The notes beneath the pieces were generated by a model that made no database searches, had not been told where the DNA came from, and saw only the letters and a list, made by a program, of their open reading frames with translations. Positions 38,999 through 48,013 of a stretch of DNA of 51,488 bases are shown piece after piece. Position 1 is the stretch's first letter; each line of letters starts with the position of its first letter. The stretch is from Solirubrobacterales bacterium (GTDB lineage Bacteria; Actinomycetota; Thermoleophilia; Solirubrobacterales; Solirubrobacteraceae), in NCBI GenBank assembly GCA_003137075.1, contig PLES01000074.1, positions 545 through 52,032 of the forward strand. The letters are read 5' to 3'. Made by a program: the position numbers and the translations under genes.

Positions 38999-40453
38999 AT
39001 GAGCAGTAGCTCGCTTCTTGACGTGTCCGCGCTTGCGGACTCCGTGTCCTGCCGAGTCATCGTGCCTGGCGACTCCGACTACGACTCCGCCCGCGCCGGT
39101 TTCAACGGCATGATTGACAAGCGCCCGGCGGCGATCGTGCTGATCGCTTCGGATGCCGATGCTGCGGCGGCGATTGCCTTTGCCCGGCAGCACGACCTGC
39201 CGCTCGCGATCCGTTCGGGCGGTCATTCGGCGCCTGGGCACGGCTGCTGTGATGACGGGATCGTGATCGACTGCCGCGACCTCCAGCTCGCGGAGGTCGA
39301 CGATAAGACCAACACGGTGAGGGTCGGCTCCGGTTTGACCTGGAAGCAGTTCGATGCCGCCACCCAGGCGCATGGGCTGGCGGTCACCGGCGGCCGGGTA
39401 TCTAGCACCGGCGTCACAGGACTGACGATCGGCAGCGGCAGCGGCTGGCTCGAGCGCGCAATGGGATTGACCTCGGACAGCTTGAGCGGCGCCCGCGTGG
39501 TCACGGCCGCAGGGGTCTCGCTCGACACCGACGACGATCCGGAGCTGCTGTGGGCGTTGCGCGGCGGTGGCGGCAACTTCGGGGTGGTGACCGAGTTGCG
39601 CTTCCAGCTGCGCCGACTCGGGCCGACCGTGCACGGCGGCAAGCGCTTCTATCCGATCGAGCGTGGTGTCGAGGTGCTGAGCGCCTTCAGGGACGTGATG
39701 ATGGCCGCGCCGAAGGAGCTCTGTGGCGGGCTCGCATTCCTGACTGCGCCGCCGGCGCCGTGGGTCCCTGAAGGGGTCAGGGGCAAGGCGGTCGTGGCGA
39801 TCATCGTGGTGTGGGCAGGCGACCCTAACGAAGGCACCGCGGCGATGGCGAAGTTGGAGGCACTTGGCGAGCCGCTCGTCGACCACATCGGTCAGGTCGA
39901 CTACGCCGAGCTGCAGCAGGTAATGGACCCCGGCGCCCCGGCGGGTCACCGGGACTACTTCAAGGGTGGGTTCATGCACAACCTGAGCGACGAGGCTGTG
40001 CGGGAGATCGTCGCGCTCGGTGAGGACATGCGCGCGCCTCTGACGCAGATCATCTGCGCCCCGCTCGGTGCTCACACAACCTATGCGACGGTCGGTGAAG
40101 ACCACTCCGCGATCGGGCACCGCGACGAAGAGTGGTCGTTTCAGGTGCTTTCACTCTGGGCTGACGCCGCCCAGGACGCAGAGCAGAAGGGCTGGACCAG
40201 GGCGGCGGCAGAGCGCATGTCCTCATACAGCGACATGGTCTCCTACCCGAACTTCCTGACCGCCGACGAGGCAGCCGACGTTGAGGCCGCCTACAGCCCT
40301 ACGGCGATGGCGCGGCTGCGCGCCGTCAAGGATCGGCTCGACCCAGACAACGTGTTCCGGATCAACAACAACATCGCGCCAAGCGGATCCCTGACCCGCG
40401 GTGACGTCCCGCCGGCGGCTGGATCGCCGGATTCTTACGCCGTATCTGCCTGA
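38999..40453 (+). CDS. FAD-binding oxidoreductase (berberine-bridge-enzyme-like)
   Basis: LPLAIRSGGHSAPGHGCCDDGIVIDCRDLQ...GLTIGSGSGWLERAMGLTSDSLSGARVVTAAG...LLWALRGGGGNFGVVTELRF; BBE C-terminus DRLDPDNVFRINNNI; RBS taaggag. Confidence 0.95.
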   Translation: MSSSSLLDVSALADSVSCRVIVPGDSDYDSARAGFNGMIDKRPAAIVLIASDADAAAAIAFARQHDLPLAIRSGGHSAPGHGCCDDGIVIDCRDLQLAEVDDKTNTVRVGSGLTWKQFDAATQAHGLAVTGGRVSSTGVTGLTIGSGSGWLERAMGLTSDSLSGARVVTAAGVSLDTDDDPELLWALRGGGGNFGVVTELRFQLRRLGPTVHGGKRFYPIERGVEVLSAFRDVMMAAPKELCGGLAFLTAPPAPWVPEGVRGKAVVAIIVVWAGDPNEGTAAMAKLEALGEPLVDHIGQVDYAELQQVMDPGAPAGHRDYFKGGFMHNLSDEAVREIVALGEDMRAPLTQIICAPLGAHTTYATVGEDHSAIGHRDEEWSFQVLSLWADAAQDAEQKGWTRAAAERMSSYSDMVSYPNFLTADEAADVEAAYSPTAMARLRAVKDRLDPDNVFRINNNIAPSGSLTRGDVPPAAGSPDSYAVSA

Positions 40454-40458
40454 AACCA

Positions 40459-40493
40459 CGAACCCCCGGAGAGCTCTGCTTTCCGGGGGTTCG
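40459..40493. terminator. Stem-loop between FAD oxidoreductase and tRNA-Leu (convergent)
   Basis: CGAACCCCCGGA - 11 nt - TCCGGGGGTTCG, 12-bp perfect stem. Confidence 0.65.
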
Positions 40494-40510
40494 CGCTAAA
40501 GAAAGATTGG

Positions 40511-40595
40511 TGCGGCTGAAGGGAGTCGAACCCCCACGCCCTTGCGAGCACAGCGACCTGAACGCTGCGTGTCTACCAGTTCCACCACAGCCGCA
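40511..40595 (-). tRNA. tRNA-Leu (anticodon CAG)
   Basis: Reverse strand TGCGGCTGTGGTGGAACTGGTAGACACGCAGCGTTCAGGTCGCTGTGCTCGCAAGGGCGTGGGGGTTCGACTCCCTTCAGCCGCA; long variable arm; loop TTCAGGT. Confidence 0.95.
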
Positions 40596-40648
40596 GTGGA
40601 CGCCAGAAGTTAGCAACTGCAGACAAAAGCCGCCGGACGCATGGCCGT

Positions 40649-41071
40649 CTACTGCAGTTCCGGTGGCAGCGCCTTGGGGCCGTCCGGGTAGAGCCGCGTG
40701 ATCAGCTCCGGTGTCATCGCCAGCGTGTTGGCTGCCTCAACTGGAGCACCGACTATCAGCCAGAGCGCGTCGGCGTCGGTGTCGTTGAAGACCTGCCGCA
40801 GCGAATCCGGTTCAACGAGCAGTGTTGAGAGCGGGGAGAGTGTCAGCAGCTCCTCATCTACCCGCACGCGCCCGGTGCCCTCGAGCACCACGTAAAGCTC
40901 ATGCTGGGCAACGTGGCGGTGGCGCGTCGAGGCCTGCCCGGGCTTCAGGCGCCAGAGTCTCGCGCCCAGTGTTTCGGCGCCGACCTGGTCGGCCAGGTTG
41001 GTGTTGTCGACCCCCATCTGGTTGGACGGTCGCCAGAACGCATCCTGAGCGTGGAGCACGCGGAACCCCAT
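40649..41071 (-). CDS. Cupin domain protein
   Basis: RLWRLKPGQASTRHRHVAQHELYVVLEGTGRVRVDEELLTLSPLSTLLVEPDSLRQVFN. Confidence 0.9.
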   Translation of the reverse strand: MGFRVLHAQDAFWRPSNQMGVDNTNLADQVGAETLGARLWRLKPGQASTRHRHVAQHELYVVLEGTGRVRVDEELLTLSPLSTLLVEPDSLRQVFNDTDADALWLIVGAPVEAANTLAMTPELITRLYPDGPKALPPELQ

Positions 41072-41129
41072 TTGCGCAAATCATATGCCTGCGCCTGGCG
41101 TTCAAGCCTTTGTCGAGGCACTGATAACC

Positions 41130-41153
41130 TGACGTTCTGTATTCAAAATGTCA
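41130..41153. promoter_or_regulatory. Degenerate palindrome upstream of the PfpI-tetR operon (probable TetR operator)
   Basis: TGACGTTCTGTATTCAAAATGTCA: 18 of 24 positions symmetric (TGACnTTnTGnATnCAnAAnGTCA). Confidence 0.55.
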
Positions 41154-41180
41154 GTACGTCAGTTAGATCAAGGAGTTCGT

Positions 41181-41879
41181 ATGAGCAACAAGATCCTTTT
41201 CGTCGTCACAGGAGCGCGGAACTGGACGCTTTCCGATGGCAGCAAGCATCCGACCGGTTACTGGGCTGAGGAGCTCGTGGCGCCGTACAAGACGTTCACA
41301 GAGGCCGGTTATGAGGTTGAGTTCACGACGCCTGGCGGAGTTACGCCGGTGGTCGACCAGGCGAGCCTCGCACCCGATGTCAACGGCGGGCAGGAGCAGG
41401 CCGACGCGATCGCCGCGGAGCTTGAAGGTATCGCCGGTCTCAAAGCCCCGCGCAAGCTCGAGGATGTCGCGCTTGCTGACTACGCCTCGGTCTTCTACCC
41501 GGGCGGGCACGGACCGATGGAGGATCTGGCCGTCAACGCTGATTCGGCGAGGCTGCTGGTCGAAACTCTGCAGTCTGGGCGTCCGCTGGGCATCGTCTGC
41601 CACGCTCCGGCTGCGCTCTTGGCGACCGAGTCCGACGGCGCTTCGCCGTTCGCTGGTTACCGGCTGACCGGGTTCAGCAACGCCGAAGAGCGGCAGGCCG
41701 GGCTTGCCGATAAAGCCAAGTGGCTGTTGGAGGACAGATTGGTGAAGCTCGGGACGAAGTTCGAGTCGGGCGAGCCGTGGCAGCCGAAGACTGTGGTCGA
41801 CCGCAACCTCTACACAGGCCAGAATCCTGCGTCCTCAGCACCGCTGAGCCGCCTGATCGTGGAGGCGCTCGCGAAGTGA
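41181..41879 (+). CDS. DJ-1/PfpI family protein (type 1 glutamine amidotransferase-like)
   Basis: WAEELVAPYKTFTEAGYEVEFTTPGGVTPVVDQASL...YASVFYPGGHGPMEDLAVNADSARLLVETLQSGRPLGIVCHAPAALL. Confidence 0.95.
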   Translation: MSNKILFVVTGARNWTLSDGSKHPTGYWAEELVAPYKTFTEAGYEVEFTTPGGVTPVVDQASLAPDVNGGQEQADAIAAELEGIAGLKAPRKLEDVALADYASVFYPGGHGPMEDLAVNADSARLLVETLQSGRPLGIVCHAPAALLATESDGASPFAGYRLTGFSNAEERQAGLADKAKWLLEDRLVKLGTKFESGEPWQPKTVVDRNLYTGQNPASSAPLSRLIVEALAK

Positions 41880-42421
41880 GCAGAGACCGACGGGGTGAGG
41901 TGCTCGACGGCACGTACGAGTGCCTCACCCGGTATGGCGTGCGCCGCACGACGATGGACGACATCGCGTCGGCGGTGGGGATATCGCGCGCCGCCGTCTA
42001 CCAGTACGTCCGCAATAAGGACGACGCCTTCCGTCAGCTCGCGATCCGCCTGCACGACGAGGCGCTGCAGAACGCGCGTGCCGCGGCTAACGGCGGTGGC
42101 ACGGCACAGCAACGGATTCACGGCGTTCTCAATGCGAAGCTGCAGCTCGTACTCGGGATGCTCAACGACTCACCCCACACGTCCGAGCTGCTCGACCAAA
42201 AGGCACGGCTGTTCGGCGACATCTGCACGCAGTTCACCGCTGCCATCGCCGTCATGCTCGCCGGGCTCTTCACCGAAGCTGGGATCACAGCCGTGGCTCC
42301 GCGTCAGGCGGCGGACATCTGCGTGGCGCTGGTGATCGGCCTGGAGGGCCGGCCCGACGCCGCCGAGCTGCTGCAGCCTGCTGCTGACGCGATCGTCGAC
42401 GGCCTCCTGCGCCGGCAGTGA
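41876..42421 (+). CDS. TetR/AcrR family transcriptional regulator
   Basis: VLDGTYECLTRYGVRRTTMDDIASAVGISRAAVYQYVRNKDDAFRQLA; GTG start overlaps pfpI stop (GTGA). Confidence 0.94.
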   Translation: MSRDRRGEVLDGTYECLTRYGVRRTTMDDIASAVGISRAAVYQYVRNKDDAFRQLAIRLHDEALQNARAAANGGGTAQQRIHGVLNAKLQLVLGMLNDSPHTSELLDQKARLFGDICTQFTAAIAVMLAGLFTEAGITAVAPRQAADICVALVIGLEGRPDAAELLQPAADAIVDGLLRRQ

Positions 42422-42452
42422 GGACCTGACGCGGCCGGGGGAGGGGCTGCGC

Positions 42453-42935
42453 CTACTGCAGTCCGGTGCGCACCGAGCTGATCTGCTCAGTGTTGAACCC
42501 GAGCCAGTGCATGCGCCCGATATAGCGGGCGTGCTCGATCTTCAGGCAGCGGTCGACGATCGCTGTGAGGCCGCCCTGCTCCGCGATCTCGATGCCCTCT
42601 TCACTGATCACGCCGAATTGACACCAGAGCACCTTGGCGCCGATCTTCACTGCTTCCTGGGCGATCGCGGGTACCGCGTCCGGTGTGCGGAAGATGTCGA
42701 CGACATCAATCGGCTCAGGGACCTCGCTGAGGCTCGGGTAACACTTCTCGCCGAGGATCTCGCTCTCGCGCGGGTTGACCGGGATCATCCGGTAGCCGTG
42801 ACGTTTGATGTACGCGCCGACGAAGTTGCTGGCGCGCAGCTCGTTTGCTGAGAGCCCGACGACCGCGATCGTGCGCGAGTTGTGCAGCACGCTCTGGATC
42901 ACCAGCGGGTCCTGGTAGCGCTCCAGATCGATCAT
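42453..42935 (-). CDS. CoA-binding protein (YccU-like Rossmann domain)
   Basis: SRTIAVVGLSANELRASNFVGAYIKRHGYRMIPVNPRESEILGEKCYPSLSEVPEPIDVVDIFRTPDAVPAIAQEAVKIGAKVLWCQFG. Confidence 0.95.
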   Translation of the reverse strand: MIDLERYQDPLVIQSVLHNSRTIAVVGLSANELRASNFVGAYIKRHGYRMIPVNPRESEILGEKCYPSLSEVPEPIDVVDIFRTPDAVPAIAQEAVKIGAKVLWCQFGVISEEGIEIAEQGGLTAIVDRCLKIEHARYIGRMHWLGFNTEQISSVRTGLQ

Positions 42936-44260
42936 GAGGCGGCCGCCTTCCGCTGCCCTGTGGCCACGAGCGCGAAGGCCTGCTCCAGATCCCAGATCAG
43001 ATCCTTGACCGACTCGGTCCCGACCGAGAGCCTGACCGTGCCCGGCCCGACTCCGGCGGCGGCGAGTTCAGCATCGCCGAGCTGGCGATGCGTGGTGCTG
43101 GCGGGGTGGATCACGAGGCTCTTCGCGTCGCCAACGTTCGCCAGGTGAGACCAGAGCGTGAGCCCGCGGATCAGCTCCTGGCCGGCTTCCCGCCCGCCGG
43201 CGCAGTCAAATGAGAAGACGGCGCCGGCCCCCCGCGGCAGGTACTTGTCGACGAGCGGCCGGTAACGACTTCCCGGCAGGCCCGGGTAGGTCACGTTCGA
43301 GACCAGCTCATGCGCTTCCAGGAACTCGGCAACGGCCGCGGCGTTCTGCACATGGCGGTCCATGCGCAGTGACAGCGTTTCGAGTCCCTGCAGGAAGAGG
43401 AACGCATTCAGCGGGGCGAGCGCGGCGCCGAGATCACGCAGCGTCTCGGCACGCAGCTTCATCAGATAGCCGTAGAGGCCGAAGGTCTCGTGGAACTGCA
43501 GGCCGTGGTAGGCAGGGGAGGGGTCGGCGACCGCCGGGAAGCGGCCGTTCGACCAGTCGAACTTGCCGGATTCGACGACCACCCCGCCGATGCTGGTGCC
43601 GTGGCCGCCGATGAACTTCGTCGCCGAGTGGACCACGATGTCGGCGCCCCACTCGATCGGACGGCAGAGGTAAGGGCTCGCGAACGTGTTGTCGACGATC
43701 AGTGGCAGCTCGTGTTCATGGGCGATCGCCGCCAACGTCTCGATGTCCAGCACGTTGCCGCCGGGGTTGCCGATCGTCTCACCGAAGAACGCCTTGGTGT
43801 TGGGGCGCACCGCCGCGCGCCAGGCGTCGGTTTGATCGGGATCGACCCAGCTCACCTCGACGCTCATCTTGCGCAACAGGTGCTTGAACTGGTTGACCGT
43901 GCCGCCGTAGAGCGCCGAGGAGGAGACGATGTGATCCCCGGGCTCGAGCAGCGTGAACAGTGCCGCCGCCTGCGCGGCGATGCCGCTCGCGAAAGCGACG
44001 CCGCCGGCTCCGCCTTCAAGGTTCGCGATGCGCTCCTCGAACACAGCGGTGGTCGGATTCATGATCCGGGAGTACGTGTTGCCGTACTCCTGCAGGTTGA
44101 AGTACGCGGCTGCTGACTCCGGGTCCTCAAAGACGTAGCTGGCCGTTTGGAAGATCGGCACGGCGCGCGCGCCCGTGTTCGGGTCGGGCCGCTGCCCGGC
44201 GTGAAGCTGGCGGGTTTCGAACCCGAACTCGTGCGGCTGCTTGAAGCGGCTGTCGCTCAC
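42932..44260 (-). CDS. metY: O-acetylhomoserine aminocarboxypropyltransferase (sulfhydrylase)
   Basis: FGFETRQLHAGQRPDPNTGARAVPIFQTASYVFEDPESAAAYFNLQEYGNTYSRIMNPT...GADIVVHSATKFIGGHGTSIGGVVVESG (PLP lysine motif). Confidence 0.96.
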   Translation of the reverse strand: MSDSRFKQPHEFGFETRQLHAGQRPDPNTGARAVPIFQTASYVFEDPESAAAYFNLQEYGNTYSRIMNPTTAVFEERIANLEGGAGGVAFASGIAAQAAALFTLLEPGDHIVSSSALYGGTVNQFKHLLRKMSVEVSWVDPDQTDAWRAAVRPNTKAFFGETIGNPGGNVLDIETLAAIAHEHELPLIVDNTFASPYLCRPIEWGADIVVHSATKFIGGHGTSIGGVVVESGKFDWSNGRFPAVADPSPAYHGLQFHETFGLYGYLMKLRAETLRDLGAALAPLNAFLFLQGLETLSLRMDRHVQNAAAVAEFLEAHELVSNVTYPGLPGSRYRPLVDKYLPRGAGAVFSFDCAGGREAGQELIRGLTLWSHLANVGDAKSLVIHPASTTHRQLGDAELAAAGVGPGTVRLSVGTESVKDLIWDLEQAFALVATGQRKAAAS

Positions 44261-44262
44261 AA

Positions 44263-45471
44263 CTACCCCTTGAGAAAGCGCTGGATGATCGGAGTCTGAC
44301 GCGCTTCCTCGAGCAGGAAGCAATCGTGGCCGTAGGGCGCATCGATCACGTGAAACTCAACCGGTTTACCCGCCGCCTGCAGCGCACGCTCGATCTGCTC
44401 TGATCCAGACGGAGGGTACAGCCAGTCAGAGCTGAAGGCGATCAGCAGGGTGCGGGCGCCGATGCCCTCGAGCGCACGCCCAAGCGACCCGTCGCCGTGG
44501 CTCTGGGCGAGGTCGAAATAGGTCAGTGCGCGCGAGGTGAAGAGGTAGGTGTTGGCGTCGAAGCGCCGTACAAACGCGTCGGCCTGGTGGCGCAGGTAGC
44601 TCTCGATCTGGAACTCGGGTTCCGTGATCGTGTAGCTGAGCTCGTCCGCTGACTGCAGCCGGCGCCCGAAGCGTTCGGCGAGCCCCGGGGCCGAGAGATA
44701 GGTGATGTGGCCGACCATGCGCGCGACGCCCATGCCCGCATCCGGGGCGCGCCCACTGCCGTAGTAGTCACCGCCCTGCCAGTCAGCGTCGCGCATGATC
44801 GATTCACGCGCGATTGCGTTCCAGGCCATGCCCTGCGGGCTCAGCGCATGGGTGCTGGCGATCGATATCACCGCGCCGACCTGATCCGGATAGGTGATCG
44901 CCCACTCGAACGCCTGCATGCCTCCGAGCGAACCGCCGGCGACAGCTGCGAGCTGGTGGATCCCGAGCTCGTGCAGCGCCGCCCGCTGAGTCCTGACCAT
45001 GTCGGCGACCGTGACGACCGGGAAGTCTGAGCCGTACGGTCGCTCGGTCACAGGATCGATCGAGGACGGGCCGGTGGTGCCGCCGCAGCCACCCAGCAGG
45101 TTGGTCGAGACGATGAAGAAGCGATCGGTATCGAAGGCCTTGCCGGGGCCGATCATGCCGTCCCACCACCCCAGTGCCTTGCCGTCAGCGCCGTCACGGT
45201 CCTCGGCCCCGAAGCCGTCGCGCGTGCCCTGTTCGGTCGCGGCCGTCGAAAGCCCCGCCGCATGGGCGTTGCCGCTGAGTGCGTGACAGACGAGGATGAC
45301 GTTGTCGCGCTGCGCGGAGAGCGTGCCGTAGGTCTCGTAGGCGACGCGGACCGGGTGCAGTTCGCGCCCGCAATCAAGCCGGACCGGGTCTGGGAGCTCC
45401 AGGTACTGGGTTTCGACGAAGCCGACCGAGCCGGTCGCCTGTGAGTCTGGTGTTGCCGAAGAGGCGGTCAT
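44263..45471 (-). CDS. metX: Homoserine O-acetyltransferase
   Basis: VAYETYGTLSAQRDNVILVCHALSGNAHAAG...NLLGGCGGTTGPSSIDP...AVAGGSLGGMQAFEWAITYPDQV...YGHDCFLLE. Confidence 0.96.
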   Translation of the reverse strand: MTASSATPDSQATGSVGFVETQYLELPDPVRLDCGRELHPVRVAYETYGTLSAQRDNVILVCHALSGNAHAAGLSTAATEQGTRDGFGAEDRDGADGKALGWWDGMIGPGKAFDTDRFFIVSTNLLGGCGGTTGPSSIDPVTERPYGSDFPVVTVADMVRTQRAALHELGIHQLAAVAGGSLGGMQAFEWAITYPDQVGAVISIASTHALSPQGMAWNAIARESIMRDADWQGGDYYGSGRAPDAGMGVARMVGHITYLSAPGLAERFGRRLQSADELSYTITEPEFQIESYLRHQADAFVRRFDANTYLFTSRALTYFDLAQSHGDGSLGRALEGIGARTLLIAFSSDWLYPPSGSEQIERALQAAGKPVEFHVIDAPYGHDCFLLEEARQTPIIQRFLKG

Positions 45472-45543
45472 CTTGAGTACGGCGCTCGGCCGGGGATATA
45501 GTCCACTGGTCTTGTTGGGAAACTAGCCTACGGGAGGTCACAA

Positions 45544-46095
45544 GTGTCGGCAACAATTGACAACGGGGTCAACGTCCAGGCGCTGCTTGACGCGCGCGGG
45601 GTGCTGGCAGGCGCACCGGATGCGGCACAGTTCACCTGGAGGGCGTCTTCGTCGTGGCAGCGCGGTGTTCACAGCACCACGACGATCGAGAACTTCTTCG
45701 GGCTCGGCGAGGAGCAGAGCCACAAGACGCGCACGGTCTTCGACGCCGACCATCCGGCGGTGTTCGCGGCTGAGGACAACGGCATCACGCCGATCGAGTA
45801 CCTGCTGGTCGGGCTCGCCAGCTGCCTCACGGCCGGCGTCGCCTCGGTCGCCCAGAACCGCGGCATCCAGCTGCGTTCGGTGGAGTCGACGGTTGAGGGC
45901 AACCACGACATCCGCGGCATCCTCGGCGTCGACAGCGACGTGCGTAACGGGTTCAACGACATCAAGATCACCTTCAACATCGATGCGGATGCGACCCAGC
46001 AGGAGATAGAGGCGCTCGTGGCCCAGTCCCAGAAGCGCTCGGCGGTATTCGACGCGCTGACCAACCCGACCGACGTAACCGTCGTCGTCGCCTGA
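45544..46095 (+). CDS. OsmC family protein
   Basis: FDADHPAVFAAEDNGITPIEYLLVGLASCLTAGVASVAQNRGIQLRSVESTVEGNHDIRGILG. Confidence 0.94.
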   Translation: MSATIDNGVNVQALLDARGVLAGAPDAAQFTWRASSSWQRGVHSTTTIENFFGLGEEQSHKTRTVFDADHPAVFAAEDNGITPIEYLLVGLASCLTAGVASVAQNRGIQLRSVESTVEGNHDIRGILGVDSDVRNGFNDIKITFNIDADATQQEIEALVAQSQKRSAVFDALTNPTDVTVVVA

Positions 46096-46105
46096 GGCTC
46101 AAGCG

Positions 46106-47341
46106 ATCGACCAGACCACCGCGGTAGTCATCGGCGCGGGCCACGCCGGCCTGGCCGCGAGCTACTTCCTCAGTCAGCGGTCGATCGATCACGTCGTCCT
46201 CGAGCGCGGTGAGGTCGCGAACTCCTGGAAGCGCGAGCGTTGGGAGTCGCTGCGGCTGCTGACACCGAACTGGCAGAGCCGGCTTCCGGGCCTTCCGTAC
46301 GAAGGCCCGGATCCCGACGGCTACATGTCGGCGGCTGAGGTGGCCGAGATGATCGGTCGCTTCGCCTCGAGCTTCGGTGCGCCTGTTCGCAGCGGCGTCA
46401 CCGTGACGTCGCTGCAGGCTGCTGAGGGCGGCTACGCCGTGGTCAGCGACCAGGGCGAGATCCGTGCGCGCGCGGTGGTGATCGCCAGCGGCGCCTGCAA
46501 CCGGCCGACGGTCCCGCCGATCGCGGCAGCGATAACGGCGCAGATAGCGCAGTTCACGCCTTTCAGTTACCGCAATCCAGATGACCTACCCGAGGGCGGC
46601 GTGCTGGTGGTCGGGGCGTCTGCCACCGGCGTGCAGCTGGCCGCGGAGCTGCAGAGATCCGGCCGGTCGGTGCTGCTTTCGGTTGGCGAACACACGCGAC
46701 TGCCGCGCACCTACCGCGGCCGTGACGTGCTCTGGTGGATGCATGAAGCGGGCATCTGGGAGCAGCGCTACGACGAGGTTGAGGACCTCACACGCGCCCG
46801 CCGCCTGCCCTCACCGCAGCTGGTCGGAACACCCGAGCGGCTGACGCTCGACCTCAACGCCCTGACTGGGCTGGGCGTTGAGCTGACCGGCCGGGCCGCG
46901 GCTGTACGCGACGACCGACTGCTCTTCTCCGGCGGTCTGCGCAACGTGCTCGCGCTCGCCGATCTGAAGCTCGAGCGGCTGCTCGACACCTTTGACGAGT
47001 GGGCGCGAGTCCAGGGACGCGAGCATGAGGTCGGGGCGGTTGAGCGCTTTGCGCCGACCGTGCTGCCCGGTCCGAGCCGCCTGCACGTCGACCTCGGCGG
47101 CGGTGAGATCCAGTCGATCCTCTGGGCGACCGGCTTCCAGCCCGACTACCAGTGGCTCGATCTGCCGGTGCTCGATCAGAAGGGCCGGCTACGCCACGAC
47201 GGAGGCGTTGTCGACGGCGCCGGTCTCTACGCGCTCGGGCTGCCGGTGCTGAGGCGCCGCAAGTCGACCTTCATCCACGGGATCGAGGACGACGCGCGCG
47301 AAGTGGTCGAGCATCTCGCGGGCTTTCTCGGTTCGAGCTAG
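46106..47341 (+). CDS. Flavin-containing monooxygenase-like NAD(P)/FAD oxidoreductase; apparent ATC start
   Basis: Frame of ORF 46325..47341 extends upstream as (ATC)DQTTAVVIGAGHAGLAASYFLSQRSIDHVVLERGEVANSWKRERWESLRLLTPNWQSRLPGLPYEGPDPDGYMS, containing the essential GxGxxG FAD motif; second Rossmann VLVVGASATGVQLAAEL. Confidence 0.85.
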   Translation: MDQTTAVVIGAGHAGLAASYFLSQRSIDHVVLERGEVANSWKRERWESLRLLTPNWQSRLPGLPYEGPDPDGYMSAAEVAEMIGRFASSFGAPVRSGVTVTSLQAAEGGYAVVSDQGEIRARAVVIASGACNRPTVPPIAAAITAQIAQFTPFSYRNPDDLPEGGVLVVGASATGVQLAAELQRSGRSVLLSVGEHTRLPRTYRGRDVLWWMHEAGIWEQRYDEVEDLTRARRLPSPQLVGTPERLTLDLNALTGLGVELTGRAAAVRDDRLLFSGGLRNVLALADLKLERLLDTFDEWARVQGREHEVGAVERFAPTVLPGPSRLHVDLGGGEIQSILWATGFQPDYQWLDLPVLDQKGRLRHDGGVVDGAGLYALGLPVLRRRKSTFIHGIEDDAREVVEHLAGFLGSS

Positions 47342-47468
47342 CCGCGTCACGTCTCCCCATTTGGGATGAGCCCGGCTGCCAGAAGTTCCTCCTGAAGCGG
47401 GAGGTTGTCACTGCCCTGCGGTCATAGCGTGCTGGTCACTGAACTTGCACATGACCAAGGGGGCCAGC

Positions 47469-48005
47469 ATGTTGAACGTCGTATTCAGAAGCAAGCTTTA
47501 CCGAACGGTTGCCTTCAGGCGTATGCCCATAGTCGCGCTCGCCGCCACGGTGGTTGTGGCAGCGGGCGCCGCGTCCGCCGGGGCCGCAGGCCCGAAGCGC
47601 GAGACGCTGCGCTTCTACCAGGTCGGTGGCCAGGCCCAGTTCTACAACGCGGCCGGCAAGAAGATCGATCTGAACCCGCCGGCGACGCTGCCAAAGCCGG
47701 GCGACAGCTTCGATGAGGTCGACGTGGACTATCCCGGCACGCCTAAACACCACGCGCTGCACTGGACTGCAACCGACCACCTGACGTGCACGTTCACCGA
47801 TCACAACACGGGTTTGTGTAACTCCCAGATCGCGATCGGCGGCTCATTGTTGCTGAGCAACAACTTCAGGATGAAGTTCGGACCGTCCAATGCGCCGGTA
47901 CCGATCAACGAAGCCACGGGCGTTTTCAGTGGCATGCACGGCGCTTTGACCGACGAGGACCTGCCGAAGTCAAACAACGCGACCTTGGTGATTCACCTGT
48001 CGTAG
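47469..48005 (+). CDS. Secreted hypothetical protein (possible dirigent/allene-oxide-cyclase-like barrel)
   Basis: Signal peptide MPIVALAATVVVAAGAASAGAA; C-terminal INEATGVFSGMHGALTDEDL resembles the AOC-barrel G-x-F-x-G-x-x-G pattern. Confidence 0.65.
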   Translation: MLNVVFRSKLYRTVAFRRMPIVALAATVVVAAGAASAGAAGPKRETLRFYQVGGQAQFYNAAGKKIDLNPPATLPKPGDSFDEVDVDYPGTPKHHALHWTATDHLTCTFTDHNTGLCNSQIAIGGSLLLSNNFRMKFGPSNAPVPINEATGVFSGMHGALTDEDLPKSNNATLVIHLS

Positions 48006-48013
48006 CGATCGCG

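Noticed and set aside
38864-40120. 418-aa minus ORF
   Set aside because: Antisense of the FAD oxidoreductase; no family motifs.
40362-40616. 84-aa minus ORF with CGCGGTGRHAAFRSLCSQGRGGSTPFSRT
   Set aside because: Spurious translation through tRNA-Leu.
45472-45543. Possible SAM riboswitch or Rrf2-like operator (GTCCACTGGTC) upstream of metX
   Set aside because: Leader is only about 70 nt, lacks S-box-like conserved blocks, and the palindrome is weak.
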